Source of the DNA: Dehalococcoidia bacterium
Lineage (GTDB): Bacteria; Chloroflexota; Dehalococcoidia; DSTF01; JACRBR01
Assembly: GCA_021731085.1 (NCBI GenBank)
Contig: JAKFYB010000002.1
Span: 1 to 64,000, forward strand
Length of the DNA: 64,000 bases
Reading direction: 5' to 3'
Below the pieces are notes generated by a model. That model was not told the origin of the DNA and searched no databases. It worked only from the letters and a program-made list of their open reading frames with translations. Of this stretch, positions 27,459 through 35,676 are shown piece after piece. Position 1 is the first letter of the stretch. The number at the start of each line of letters is the position of its first letter. Position numbers and translations under genes: made by a program.

Positions 27459-28424
27459 ATGGGCGCGCTTGAAGGCAAGGTTGCCGTCATCACAGGCGCC
27501 GGTCGCGGCATCGGCCGTGGTATGGCGCTGCTCTTCGCCCAGGAAGGCGCGAAGGTCATCGTGAACGACCCTGGCGTCCATCCCGACGGCACAGGCACAG
27601 ACGCGGGACCCGCTGACCAGGTTGTCGCGGAGATCAGGGCCGCTGGCGGCGAAGCCTTCGCGAACCACGACACGGTCGCCGACGCTGCTGCCGCCGAGCG
27701 CATGATCCAGACCGCACTCGACGCGTTCGGTCAGCTCGACATTCTGGTAAACAACGCCGGTATCCTCCGCGACCGCATGATCTTCAACCTGTCCGAAGAG
27801 GACTGGGACGCCGTCATCGCCGTCCACCTCAAGGGTCACTTCAACTGCACGAAGCCCGCGTCCATCATCATGCGCCAGCAGCGTCATGGCCGCATCATCA
27901 ACATGTCGTCGACGTCGGGCATCATCGGCAACGCCGGGCAGGCGAACTACGGTGCGGCGAAAAGCGGCATCGCTGGCTTCACCCGCGTCGTCGCTAAGGA
28001 CCTCGGCCGCTACGGCGTCACCTGCAACGCCATCGCACCGGGCGCGGCGACGCGCCTGACCGCTACCGTCCCCGACTCCGCGCGGCAGCTACGAGCCCGG
28101 GCCGGGATAACGGGCGCCGCCTCCAATCGCCCGCCTTCCGCCGCGATGCAACTCCGCGAACCGGAATACGTCGCGCCAATGGCCGCGTATCTCGCGACAG
28201 ACGACGCGTGGAACGTCAACGGCCAGATCTTCCACGTCGCCGGCGGCAGCGTCGGACTCGCCTGGCACCCGACGCCGATGCGGACGATCTGGAAGCCCGA
28301 CATGTGGACGCTCGACGAACTGTGCGAAATTGTGCCCGGACAACTTATGGCCGGAACATCGAACCCTGCGCCACCGCCACCCGACCTCGAAGTACCAGGG
28401 CGACCTGTGCAGGCGGAGGCGTAA
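27459..28424 (+). CDS. SDR (3R)-hydroxyacyl-CoA dehydrogenase-like protein, copy 1
   Basis: A 321-residue short-chain dehydrogenase. It has the nucleotide site VITGAGRGIGRGMA, the structural motif LVNNAG (about 100), the Ser of MSSTSG and the catalytic YGAAKSG (about 168). The stretch VIVNDPGVHPDG after beta 2 resembles the dehydrogenase part of peroxisomal multifunctional enzyme type 2, which oxidises (3R)-hydroxyacyl-CoA with NAD+. A C-terminal extension of about 45 residues ends in a Pro-rich tail (NPAPPPPDLEVPGRP). It follows the hydratase genes by 9 bp, consistent with a split version of that enzyme. Confidence 0.9.
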   Translation: MGALEGKVAVITGAGRGIGRGMALLFAQEGAKVIVNDPGVHPDGTGTDAGPADQVVAEIRAAGGEAFANHDTVADAAAAERMIQTALDAFGQLDILVNNAGILRDRMIFNLSEEDWDAVIAVHLKGHFNCTKPASIIMRQQRHGRIINMSSTSGIIGNAGQANYGAAKSGIAGFTRVVAKDLGRYGVTCNAIAPGAATRLTATVPDSARQLRARAGITGAASNRPPSAAMQLREPEYVAPMAAYLATDDAWNVNGQIFHVAGGSVGLAWHPTPMRTIWKPDMWTLDELCEIVPGQLMAGTSNPAPPPPDLEVPGRPVQAEA

Positions 28425-28426
28425 CC

Positions 28427-29398
28427 ATGGGACGACTTGATGGTCGCGTAGCGGTCGTCACCGGTGCCGGGCGCGGCATTGGCCGTGGCGTCGCAAAGCT
28501 CCTCGCCCAGGAAGGCGCCGCCGTCGTCGTCAACGACTTCGGTGTCAACGTCGATGGCTCGAAGCCTGACAGCGGCCCCGCCGCGGAGGTCGTCGACGAG
28601 ATCAAGTCTGCGGGCGGCAAAGCAGCGCCGAACTTCGATACCGTTGCTACCGTCGATGGCGGTGAGCGCATGATCCAGCAGGCGCTCGACGAGTTCGGGC
28701 GACTGGACATTCTGGTGAATGTCGCGGGCATCCTCCGCGACCGCATGATCTTCAATATGGCCGAGCAGGAGTGGGACGACGTCATCGCCGTGCACCTCAA
28801 GGGCCACTACGCGACGACCAAACCGGCTTCGATCATCTTTCGCCAGCAGCGCTACGGGCGCATCATCAACTTCTCGTCCATCTCCGGCCTCGGTGGCCTG
28901 CCCGGGCAATCGAACTACGGAGCGGCGAAGGCCGGCATCGCAGGATTCACGCGCGTCGTCGCGCGCGATCTCGGGCGCTACGGCGTAACCTGCAATGCGA
29001 TCTCTCCCGGTGCGGCGACCCGCATGACGGCGACGATCCCGCAGAACGCCAGCCAGCTCCGCGCGCGAGCCGGTACTGCATCTCCGGCGCCGCGCCCGGC
29101 GCCACGTGAGTCGACGGTGCCGCCGATGCGCGAGCCGGAGTATGTCGCGCCAATGACGGTATTCCTCGCCTGTGACGAGGCGTGGAACGTGAACGGGAAG
29201 GTGTTCTACGTCGCCGGTGGTCGCATCTCTCTGGCGCATGAGGAGACGGCGATGCGCCAGATCCAGAAGCAAGGCATGTGGACGATCGACGAACTGCGTG
29301 AGCAGGTCCCCTCGAACCTGATGTACGGCCTCACAAACCCTGCCCCGCCGGCGCCTGACCTGGATCTGCCTGGACGGCCGGTCGCGGCAATGCAGTAG
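28427..29398 (+). CDS. SDR (3R)-hydroxyacyl-CoA dehydrogenase-like protein, copy 2
   Basis: A 323-residue paralogue of the preceding gene, two bases downstream. It has VVTGAGRGIGRGVA, the catalytic YGAAKAG and the same Pro-rich tail (NPAPPAPDLDLPGRP). The NNAG motif is changed to NVAG, and the Ser region reads FSSISGLGG. The frame is open further upstream, but ATG at 28427 matches the start of copy 1 (MGRLDGRV versus MGALEGKV). The two copies may serve different chain lengths or form a heteromer with the two hydratases. Confidence 0.9.
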   Translation: MGRLDGRVAVVTGAGRGIGRGVAKLLAQEGAAVVVNDFGVNVDGSKPDSGPAAEVVDEIKSAGGKAAPNFDTVATVDGGERMIQQALDEFGRLDILVNVAGILRDRMIFNMAEQEWDDVIAVHLKGHYATTKPASIIFRQQRYGRIINFSSISGLGGLPGQSNYGAAKAGIAGFTRVVARDLGRYGVTCNAISPGAATRMTATIPQNASQLRARAGTASPAPRPAPRESTVPPMREPEYVAPMTVFLACDEAWNVNGKVFYVAGGRISLAHEETAMRQIQKQGMWTIDELREQVPSNLMYGLTNPAPPAPDLDLPGRPVAAMQ

Positions 29399-29641
29399 GT
29401 TCGGGCGTCCGCTGGAAAAAGTGCTCCCGAAAAAAGTTTCCGAATACTAAGTCGTCAAGTGATCAATTACCTTACCCTCTCTCGGGGCTGCTCGAACTCC
29501 GCCGTCTCCGAGCAGATACTGGATCAGGCTGCCAATCGAAGACCAAGCGTGACGTGGCACTCGGCACGAGAAATATCGCCCGGTGGACTTCACCTGCGGA
29601 ACACCACCCCACTGGCATGTGCCGCCGTCGCTGGTGAGCCC

Positions 29642-29661
29642 AAGCCAGTAAGCTTTGGCTT
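29642..29661. repeat. Short inverted repeat abutting a start codon; rest of gap empty
   Basis: AAGCCA and TGGCTT face each other across 8 nt and end directly at the ATG of the next gene. A TAAGCT hexamer within it lies 7 nt before the ATG and could be a -10 element of a leaderless promoter. The rest of the gap 29399-29641 shows no gene, tRNA or clear terminator. Confidence 0.3.
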
Positions 29662-30189
29662 ATGGAACAGGAACCGATTCCTGCCGGACGAGCCTTCTGG
29701 GAAGACCTGCTGCTGCCCGCGCTGCCTGAATTCTCTGATACGTACGCGAAAGAACTTGACTTCTACGGCGACTCGTTTCTGGATCATCTGATGTTCGCGG
29801 CTCTCGGGCGCTTCGTCGTGCAGCTGTGGCGCTCAGAACAGGTCGCGCGCAAAGCTCCGACCGGCACGAAGGGAGCTAACCGACGGAACACCAAGGCGCG
29901 CGTTGCGCCCGCGAGCGAGCGAGCGTTCGGAGCACTCGAAGAAGGCCTTCTACGTGGGAGTCACGATCTTCGTGAGCCGATCATCGTTTCGTTCGTTGAG
30001 AATCTGCCGATGGATCTTGATGAGTCGGAAGTGTCCCGCTTTCGAGCGTCCCTTCCACCCAACCTCATGAGTGCATGGGGCGCCGTTGAGTGCTGGAGAA
30101 ATCAACCGCATCGGACCGACCCAGAGATTCCATACAAGCGCATCCATTGGGAACCCCTCGGAACGACCAAACGGACATCACGTCCTTAG
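29662..30189 (+). CDS. Hypothetical soluble protein
   Basis: A 175-residue protein starting MEQEPIPAGRAFWEDLLLPA. It is predicted soluble: acidic and aromatic at the N-terminus (ELDFYGDSFLDHLMFAALGRFV), a basic linker (KAPTGTKGANRRNTKARV), then a mixed region with SFVENLPMDLDESEVSRF. No family is recognised; it has the general look of a DUF7674/immunity-like small domain but that is only an impression. There is no ribosome binding site. It is followed 49 bp later by a recombinase gene on the same strand. Confidence 0.6.
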   Translation: MEQEPIPAGRAFWEDLLLPALPEFSDTYAKELDFYGDSFLDHLMFAALGRFVVQLWRSEQVARKAPTGTKGANRRNTKARVAPASERAFGALEEGLLRGSHDLREPIIVSFVENLPMDLDESEVSRFRASLPPNLMSAWGAVECWRNQPHRTDPEIPYKRIHWEPLGTTKRTSRP

Positions 30190-30238
30190 GGGTTCTTCCC
30201 AATAGCCGCGACCTCGTCGCGCGTGCGATGATCGCACT

Positions 30239-31321
30239 ATGCGACACTACCCTGCACCGGCGTCTGCGGGCGCGCCAAGCGGCGCCCCTACATCGGCCAT
30301 TGCGGCCGACACCGACGACCGAAGACCGGCGACCGACGACCGGAACAACGTCCTCCTCGCGCGCTACATCGCCGACCTCAAGGGTGGGCGGAATCTCTCT
30401 GACTTCACACTCCGCAACTACCGCAGCGACCTGCAGCACTACTTTGGGTGGCTCGACGAGAATGCGATCTCACTGACTGGCATCGTCCGCTCGCGCTTCC
30501 GCTCCTACATCGCCGAGATGCAGGAAGCCGGCGTTGCGCAGGGTTCGGTGTCACGACGGGTCAGCACCGTGAAGTCGTTCTATCGGTGGCTGCGGCTCGT
30601 AGGCGAGATGCGCGATGATCCGCTTGCTCTCGTCAGCGGCCCCAAACAGGCGAAGCGCCTCCCACACATCCTCACGCTCGACCACGTGACCGCGCTTCTC
30701 GACGCAGCAAAAGGAACCAAGCCGGCGCAACTCCGCGACCGGGCACTGCTCGAAGTGATGTACGCTAGCGGTCTCCGCGTGTCAGAAGCTCACGGCCTCG
30801 ACACCGGCGACATCGACATCGAACACCTCGCGCTGCGGGTGCGCGGCAAAGGCAACAAAGAGCGCATCGTCGTAATCGGCGAGCCTGCGCGCGTCGCACT
30901 CGAGCGCTACCTCGCGGACGGGCGACCATTGCTGCTCGAACGAAAAGGAAACGTCGCGACCGGCGATTCCAACATCCAACATCCAACATCCAACATTCAA
31001 ATCGCCGTCTTCATCAACCGCTTCGGTTCACGATTGACGCAGCGCGCCATCCAGATACTCGTACGCAAGTACGCGCTCAAAGCCGGCATCGATGAGCGTG
31101 TTCATCCCCACCTCCTGCGCCACTCGTTCGCCACGCACCTCCTCGACAACGGAGCAGAACTGCGTGTCGTACAAGAACTCCTCGGCCACACGAACCCCAA
31201 CACGACGCAGATCTACCTTCACGTCACGGAGACGCGCCAGCGCACGGTCATGGATTCTTCGCAGGACGAACTGGCGGCGGTCGAGATCGCGCAGCGGTCG
31301 TTGCGTAACTCGCGCGCCTGA
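30239..31321 (+). CDS. Tyrosine recombinase, XerC/XerD-type
   Basis: A 360-residue recombinase. A SAM-like N-terminal domain (NLSDFTLRNYRSDLQHYFGWL) is followed by the catalytic domain with all active residues: Arg in YASGLRVSEAHG, Lys in VRGKGNKERIV, HPHLLRHSFATHLLDNG (His and Arg), LLGHTNPNTTQIYLHV (His and nucleophile Tyr). It probably resolves chromosome dimers, although an integrase role cannot be excluded. Two low-complexity inserts are unusual: TDDRRPATDDRN near residue 25 and SNIQHPTSNIQ near residue 245, both lacking in typical XerC. Neither disrupts a catalytic motif. Confidence 0.92.
   Translation: MRHYPAPASAGAPSGAPTSAIAADTDDRRPATDDRNNVLLARYIADLKGGRNLSDFTLRNYRSDLQHYFGWLDENAISLTGIVRSRFRSYIAEMQEAGVAQGSVSRRVSTVKSFYRWLRLVGEMRDDPLALVSGPKQAKRLPHILTLDHVTALLDAAKGTKPAQLRDRALLEVMYASGLRVSEAHGLDTGDIDIEHLALRVRGKGNKERIVVIGEPARVALERYLADGRPLLLERKGNVATGDSNIQHPTSNIQIAVFINRFGSRLTQRAIQILVRKYALKAGIDERVHPHLLRHSFATHLLDNGAELRVVQELLGHTNPNTTQIYLHVTETRQRTVMDSSQDELAAVEIAQRSLRNSRA
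30971..30998 (+). repeat. Heptamer tandem repeat inside the recombinase gene
   Basis: AACATCC occurs three times in a row (30971-30991), followed by a variant AACATTC. It is translated as part of SNIQHPTSNIQ in the recombinase, in a loop between catalytic blocks. The repeat unit is not a multiple of three, so a change in copy number would shift the frame. Confidence 0.85.
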
Positions 31322-31369
31322 TGGCCGTTGTGCGACAATGTATTGAACGACCAGCGCAAGGGAGCCCCA

Positions 31370-31660
31370 ATGCCGCTCTATTACGTCGAACACACGCACA
31401 CCGCCGAGACATGCCCGACGCAGAAGCCTGACTTGATGCGCATGCTTGGCTCGCACGTCTCGCAGGAATCCGCCGACAAGTTCGGCATCAAGATCGTGTC
31501 GGACATCGTGCATCCTGGTGAGCACCGTATGATGCTCGTCCTCGAAGCCGACGACCAGTCGAAGGTCGATGACTTCGCGAAGCCGTTCGGCATGGTCGGC
31601 ACCGTCGAGGTGAAGGAAGTCTCGACCTGCGAGCAAGTCGTCGCGACGGCGAACTGCTAG
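31370..31660 (+). CDS. Small DUF3303-like alpha/beta protein
   Basis: A 96-residue soluble protein starting MPLYYVEHTHTAETCP. Its pattern (a strand, a helix with MLGSHVSQESADKFGIKI, a His-rich turn HPGEHRMMLVLEADD, and a final strand VEVKEVSTCE) fits a ferredoxin-like dimeric fold as in DUF3303 proteins. Three Cys residues are present, two of them near the C-terminus (STCEQVVATANC). AAGGGA lies 5 nt before the ATG, so the upstream extension of the frame is not used. Function unknown. Confidence 0.75.
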   Translation: MPLYYVEHTHTAETCPTQKPDLMRMLGSHVSQESADKFGIKIVSDIVHPGEHRMMLVLEADDQSKVDDFAKPFGMVGTVEVKEVSTCEQVVATANC

Positions 31661-31797
31661 CTCCGTCCAACAAACGACCCTATCGAACGGATGTGTTAGC
31701 ATTTGCCCCAGACTGGGCATGAGGCCGATGTTGGAGCGCGGGCACGTCGCCCGGGAAACGCCACGTTGGGCGGCCGGACGGTCTGAGGTTGAGCGCG

Positions 31798-32577
31798 GTG
31801 GTCATGAACCGGCAGGCTCGAAGAGCCTACGATCTGCTGTATCTCCTGACGTTCCGCGAACTAAAACTCCGGTACCAGGACACGTTCTTCGGCTACCTGT
31901 GGTCGCTTGTGCGGCCGCTTCTTCAAGGCGCTGTCCTCTATGTCGTCTTCAGCAAGATCATCCGCCTCGACGTCGAAGATTACGGCCTCGTGCTGCTCGC
32001 GGGTCTCTTCGCGTGGACGTGGTTCCATACATCTCTCACGCTGTGCGTCGGCTCCTTTGCATCCAACGGCGCGCTGATTAAAAAGGTCTACTTCCCGCGC
32101 TTCGTCCTGCCGTTCGCGACTGTCCTCAACAACGGCATCCAGTTTGCGCTTTCCATCCCTGTGCTCATCATCCTGCTGCTCTGGCGAGGCTATGTGCCCG
32201 ACTGGACCTGGCTCATCGGCATCCCATATCTGGTCGCCGTGCAGGGCCTCCTTATCATGGGCATCGTGTTGTTACTCGCGTCTTTCAACGTCTACTTCCG
32301 CGACCTCGAGCACCTCACGGACGTGTTCGTGGGCCTCATCTGGTTCTATCTGACTCCAGTCATCTATCCACTCTCCATCGTCCCGGAGCGCTACCAGGAT
32401 TGGCTGCTAATTCTCAATCCGATGGCATCCATCATTGAGGGATGGCGAGACGTATTCCTTCAGAATCAGATTCCCGGCCTTTCGCTCTTGCCCGCGATTG
32501 TCTTCGCGATTATCTTTGCCGCGCTCGGATCGTTCTCATTCCGCCAAATGCAGGGGGGCTTTGCCGATGCCCTCTGA
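31798..32577 (+). CDS. ABC-2 type permease for surface polysaccharide export
   Basis: A 259-residue inner-membrane protein with six hydrophobic helices and the ABC-2 pattern of Wzm/TagG-like permeases: an N-terminal cytoplasmic amphipathic stretch (FRELKLRYQDTFFGYLWSLVRP), KKVYFPRFVLP after the second helix, and FYLTPVIYPLSIVP before the fifth. It should export a lipid-linked polymer with the ATPase encoded by the overlapping next gene. GAGG lies nine bases before GTG at 31798; TTG at 31789 and ATG at 31804 are other choices. Confidence 0.92.
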   Translation: MVMNRQARRAYDLLYLLTFRELKLRYQDTFFGYLWSLVRPLLQGAVLYVVFSKIIRLDVEDYGLVLLAGLFAWTWFHTSLTLCVGSFASNGALIKKVYFPRFVLPFATVLNNGIQFALSIPVLIILLLWRGYVPDWTWLIGIPYLVAVQGLLIMGIVLLLASFNVYFRDLEHLTDVFVGLIWFYLTPVIYPLSIVPERYQDWLLILNPMASIIEGWRDVFLQNQIPGLSLLPAIVFAIIFAALGSFSFRQMQGGFADAL

Positions 32578-33388
32578 CATCCACGCCGATACCGCCATAG
32601 CCTTCGAGAGCGTCTCGAAGCACTACTCCCTCTCGCTCCAGAAGGAAGCAACAGACGTGAAATCGATGCTGCTGCATCTGCCACGCTTTCTTTCGAATGC
32701 GCGGCGGCCCTTCGTCGCCCTCGACAACGTATCCCTACGCATCAAGCGTGGTGAGAGCGTCGGTATCGTCGGCCCGAACGGCAGCGGTAAGAGCACGACC
32801 CTCCGCATCATGGCGGGGATCGCGCCACCGACTTCAGGCAAGGTGATCGCCAACGGCCGCGTTGTAGGCCTACTCGAACTCGGCTCCGGCTTCCATCCGC
32901 AGATCACCGGACGCGAGAACGCGCTGCTCAATGCCGTGCTGCTCGGGCTGACGCTCGCTGAGGCGCGCGAGGTGTTGCCAGAGATCATCGAGTTTTCCCA
33001 GCTCGGGCAGTTCATCGACCAGCCCATGCGGACATACTCGTCAGGCATGTTCTTTCGCCTCGGCTTTTCCGTCGCCGTACACGTGAAGCCGGAGGTGCTC
33101 CTGATCGACGAGGTCCTCGCTGTCGGCGACGCGCAGTTTCAAGAGAAATGCATGAATCACATCCACGGCTTGCGATCGCAAGGCGTGACTCTCGTGCTCG
33201 TCACCCACGACATGCTCAGCGTGCCCAAGTTCTGTGATCGTGCAGTGCTGTTGGAGCAGGGTCGCATCACTGACGAAGGCACGCCACAACAAGTCGTCCA
33301 CGGATATCTCGCGCGTGTTGAAGCGCTGCTCGCACTCCAGGTCGAAGAACGGCAGCGGCTCAAGTCTGCGCAGGCGGTCGCGACATGA
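32567..33388 (+). CDS. ABC transporter ATP-binding protein (Wzt/TagH-like)
   Basis: A 273-residue ATPase overlapping the permease gene by 11 bp. It has Walker A GPNGSGKST (about 65), the Q-loop region LLELGSGFHPQITGREN typical of polysaccharide exporters, signature YSSGMFFRLGFSVAV and Walker B LLIDEVLAVGD followed by the switch His in LVTHD. Its C-terminus is too short for a carbohydrate-binding Wzt tail. It powers export of a surface polymer. GGGGGG before the ATG acts as ribosome binding site. Confidence 0.93.
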   Translation: MPSDIHADTAIAFESVSKHYSLSLQKEATDVKSMLLHLPRFLSNARRPFVALDNVSLRIKRGESVGIVGPNGSGKSTTLRIMAGIAPPTSGKVIANGRVVGLLELGSGFHPQITGRENALLNAVLLGLTLAEAREVLPEIIEFSQLGQFIDQPMRTYSSGMFFRLGFSVAVHVKPEVLLIDEVLAVGDAQFQEKCMNHIHGLRSQGVTLVLVTHDMLSVPKFCDRAVLLEQGRITDEGTPQQVVHGYLARVEALLALQVEERQRLKSAQAVAT

Positions 33389-34023
33389 TGGTGCGCCTCG
33401 ACTTCACGGGCCGCGCGCGTCGCTCCTCGCGCGCGATTCGCGTCGGCCCCGCCGCGCTGCCCGGTGTCGCGATGATTTCCGAGTGCAGCCCACGATTACC
33501 ACTGAAGGCCAGCGTCGTCGATGAGATGTACGTAGACGACGCCATCGGGCGACGAGGCGACATCTCGGCCACGCTCGATGAGCTGTGGCGCGTGAGCAAA
33601 CCCGGCGCACTCATCCACCTTCGGCTGCCGCATGCGTCTTCGGCACTCGCGGTCTCGCGTGACCCGAGGCCGAAGCCGCTCCTCACGCTCAACACCTTCA
33701 ACTACTACGACCCGAAGTCGAAGCCGTGGGATGCCCACTCCCCTGCCACGTTCACCGTCGAGCGAGCGCGGCTTCGCGTTGCGGCAGGGCGTGGCGACGG
33801 TGATGGTGGCCTTGCCCTCGCACGCGGCCCTTTCGCGCAGTTCATCGAGAAGCTGGCGAACGGCAGCCGCGGCAGCCAGTATCGCTTCGAGCGCTGGTTC
33901 GCCCCGCTGTTCGGTGGGTTCGAGGAGTTTGAAGTCGTGCTAGGTGTCGTGAAGGAAGACTCTGCCCCGCGGCCACTACACGTCGCAACGGCGGTTGGCT
34001 CCAACGGCACTTCCGAAACGTAG
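33385..34023 (+). CDS. Degenerate class I methyltransferase-like protein
   Basis: A 212-residue protein overlapping the ATPase gene by 4 bp (ATGA). The stretch LPLKASVVDEMYVDDA, then LDELWRVSKPGALIHLRLPHASS, resembles the second half of small SAM-dependent methyltransferases found in polysaccharide loci. The SAM-binding GxGxG motif is missing: the N-terminus reads RAIRVGPAALPGVAMIS. It may have lost catalysis, or bind another ligand, or act as a partner for the methyltransferase encoded next. The close coupling to the transporter suggests a role in polymer modification. Confidence 0.7.
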   Translation: MMVRLDFTGRARRSSRAIRVGPAALPGVAMISECSPRLPLKASVVDEMYVDDAIGRRGDISATLDELWRVSKPGALIHLRLPHASSALAVSRDPRPKPLLTLNTFNYYDPKSKPWDAHSPATFTVERARLRVAAGRGDGDGGLALARGPFAQFIEKLANGSRGSQYRFERWFAPLFGGFEEFEVVLGVVKEDSAPRPLHVATAVGSNGTSET

Positions 34024-34040
34024 CCGGTACCATAGGGACA

Positions 34041-34841
34041 ATGACCGTCGAAACCGCACCTTCACCCACGACGCCGGAGTTCGATCTCACGTATTCGATC
34101 GATGACTTCCTCGCGGGCACCACGCGAGACTCGGTGTGGATCTATGAAGCTATCGAGAACGCGATGGTGGATCTCGCTACCGAAGTGCCTGGCGGCCTTG
34201 TCCTCGACGTTGCCTGCGGAACAGGCAAGGTCGCAATGCGGATCGCTGAGGGCGGATGTGCCGCCGTTGGGGCCGAAGCGTCTCAGGAGATGATTGGCCT
34301 CGGACGGTACATCCAACCCGAGAGCGGGGCAGTCATGGTTCGTAGCATCGCGGAGAGCCTGCCCTTCCCCGACAGCACATTCGACCGAGTGATCTGCCAG
34401 GGTTCACTTGACCACTTCGTGGATGGCCATGCATTCATGCGCGAAGCGGCCCGCGTCACCAAGCCTGACGGCCGCGTGGTCATCGCGCTGGCGAACTTCG
34501 AGAGCCTGTCCTGCAGACTGGGCCGAAACGTCGATCGCCTGAAGTGGAGGCTTGGCAGACCTCGTCCGCCGTGGCGACGCTACTGGGAGACACCGGAAGA
34601 CCACAACGTGAAGGGCGATCTGCCGTATGTTCGTTCGCTCGGCGGTGAAGTTCTCGAGCTCGATCGTTGCTTCGGGCTTTCGATGTTTTGGCTGATGTTT
34701 GGCTGGGGTTCATTGCTGGATCGTCTGCCCGAAGGCCTGTCACGCAGCGTATGGACGAGGCTCAATGCCTACGCGAATCGTCGCCCGTGGCATTCCGACA
34801 TGATCATCTCCGTCTGGCGCCGGACGGATGCGCCGAATTGA
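34041..34841 (+). CDS. Class I SAM-dependent methyltransferase
   Basis: A 266-residue enzyme. Motif I is VLDVACGTGKVAMRIAE (about 55-70), followed by VGAEASQEMI (the acidic motif II has Glu), FPDSTFDRVICQGSLDHF (motif IV) and EAARVTKPDGRVVIAL. It is complete, unlike the preceding protein. Context with a polysaccharide exporter and an acyltransferase suggests methylation of a sugar or lipid carrier, but no substrate is visible. AGGGA precedes the ATG. It overlaps the next gene by 14 bp. Confidence 0.88.
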   Translation: MTVETAPSPTTPEFDLTYSIDDFLAGTTRDSVWIYEAIENAMVDLATEVPGGLVLDVACGTGKVAMRIAEGGCAAVGAEASQEMIGLGRYIQPESGAVMVRSIAESLPFPDSTFDRVICQGSLDHFVDGHAFMREAARVTKPDGRVVIALANFESLSCRLGRNVDRLKWRLGRPRPPWRRYWETPEDHNVKGDLPYVRSLGGEVLELDRCFGLSMFWLMFGWGSLLDRLPEGLSRSVWTRLNAYANRRPWHSDMIISVWRRTDAPN

Positions 34842-35676
34842 GCACGGCATGCCGGGCGACCTGACGCAAGACTTCGACGCGCACGTGCCCTTCTCGTTCA
34901 CGGCAATTCCGGATGCACCGTTCTGGGCGAACCGGAACGCGCGCGTGCGACGCTGGCTCTTTGTCGCGTTCGCGGAATCCTGGTTGGCGGTGTTCCTCTT
35001 TCGTCTGAAGATGCGGCTGCGCGCCTCGCATTTGCCGATCCTACCCGGCTTCTGCGACACCGTCTCTCGCATGCTGTTCGGCGTGTCCATCGGCAACGCC
35101 GTCGAAGTGGGACCTGGCCTGATGATGACTCACGGCAACGTCGTGATCGATGGCCAAACGAAGATCGGCAAGCACTGCCAAATTAATCCATGGGTGACGA
35201 TCGGGCTCTCCAACAGCCGCAAGCTGGGGTTTAGCGCGCAAGGACCAACGATCGGTGATGAAGTACATATTGGCACAGGCGCCAAGATTCTCGGGCCCGT
35301 GACGGTCGGTGACCACGCGCGTATCGGCGCTAATGCCGTTGTCATCGACGACGTGCCCGCGAACACGACGGTTGTCGGCGCTCCTGCGCGAATTGTCGGC
35401 GGCGGTACGGTACGAAGTGAGACTCGCACCGACGCGGACTTGCTCGCAGAGATGCGGCTGGCGATCATCGATTACAAACTGCGACGGCGGTCGCTGACGT
35501 CGTTGGTTGAGATCGTCGAGGGAGGCTTCAACAGCGGTTCACCCGCCATGTGGACGATCCACGAACGCGCGCGCGAAGGACTAGTCGCGCTCTCACGGGT
35601 CAATGATGGCGACGCGGAGCCGGCGTCAGTCGCGGCAGCAATCGCCGTCATCGAGTCGGCGATCGAAGCACACTAG
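34828..35676 (+). CDS. Hexapeptide-repeat acyltransferase (serine acetyltransferase-like)
   Basis: A 282-residue protein with a left-handed beta-helix of hexapeptide repeats at about 90-190 (GNAVEVGPGLMMTHGNVVIDGQ, IGDEVHIGTGAKILGPVTVGD, IGANAVVIDDVPANTTVVG). The catalytic His lies in MMTHGNVVI. The N-terminal 60 residues contain an amphipathic helix (WLAVFLFRLKMRL). It resembles CysE-like O-acetyltransferases but sits in a surface-polymer cluster, so sugar O-acetylation is more likely than cysteine synthesis. Its 3' end overlaps the convergent hydrolase gene by 4 bp. ATG at 34849 is another possible start. Confidence 0.87.
   Translation: MRRIEHGMPGDLTQDFDAHVPFSFTAIPDAPFWANRNARVRRWLFVAFAESWLAVFLFRLKMRLRASHLPILPGFCDTVSRMLFGVSIGNAVEVGPGLMMTHGNVVIDGQTKIGKHCQINPWVTIGLSNSRKLGFSAQGPTIGDEVHIGTGAKILGPVTVGDHARIGANAVVIDDVPANTTVVGAPARIVGGGTVRSETRTDADLLAEMRLAIIDYKLRRRSLTSLVEIVEGGFNSGSPAMWTIHERAREGLVALSRVNDGDAEPASVAAAIAVIESAIEAH

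Noticed and set aside
27006-27887. 293-residue minus-strand frame over the MaoC and SDR copy 1 genes
   Set aside because: Antisense to genes with intact catalytic motifs; composition is an echo of codon bias.
28010-29272. 420-residue open frame on the minus strand over the SDR copy 2 gene
   Set aside because: It lies opposite two clear SDR genes and has an Arg-rich composition typical of antisense frames in GC-rich coding DNA, with no recognisable domain.
29459-29791. 110-residue frame before the hypothetical gene at 29662
   Set aside because: It overlaps the better frame, has no ribosome binding site, and its composition is not protein-like.
30239-31321. Phage or integron integrase
   Set aside because: The XerC/D-like length and absence of an attachment site, att repeats or phage genes nearby favour a chromosome dimer resolvase.
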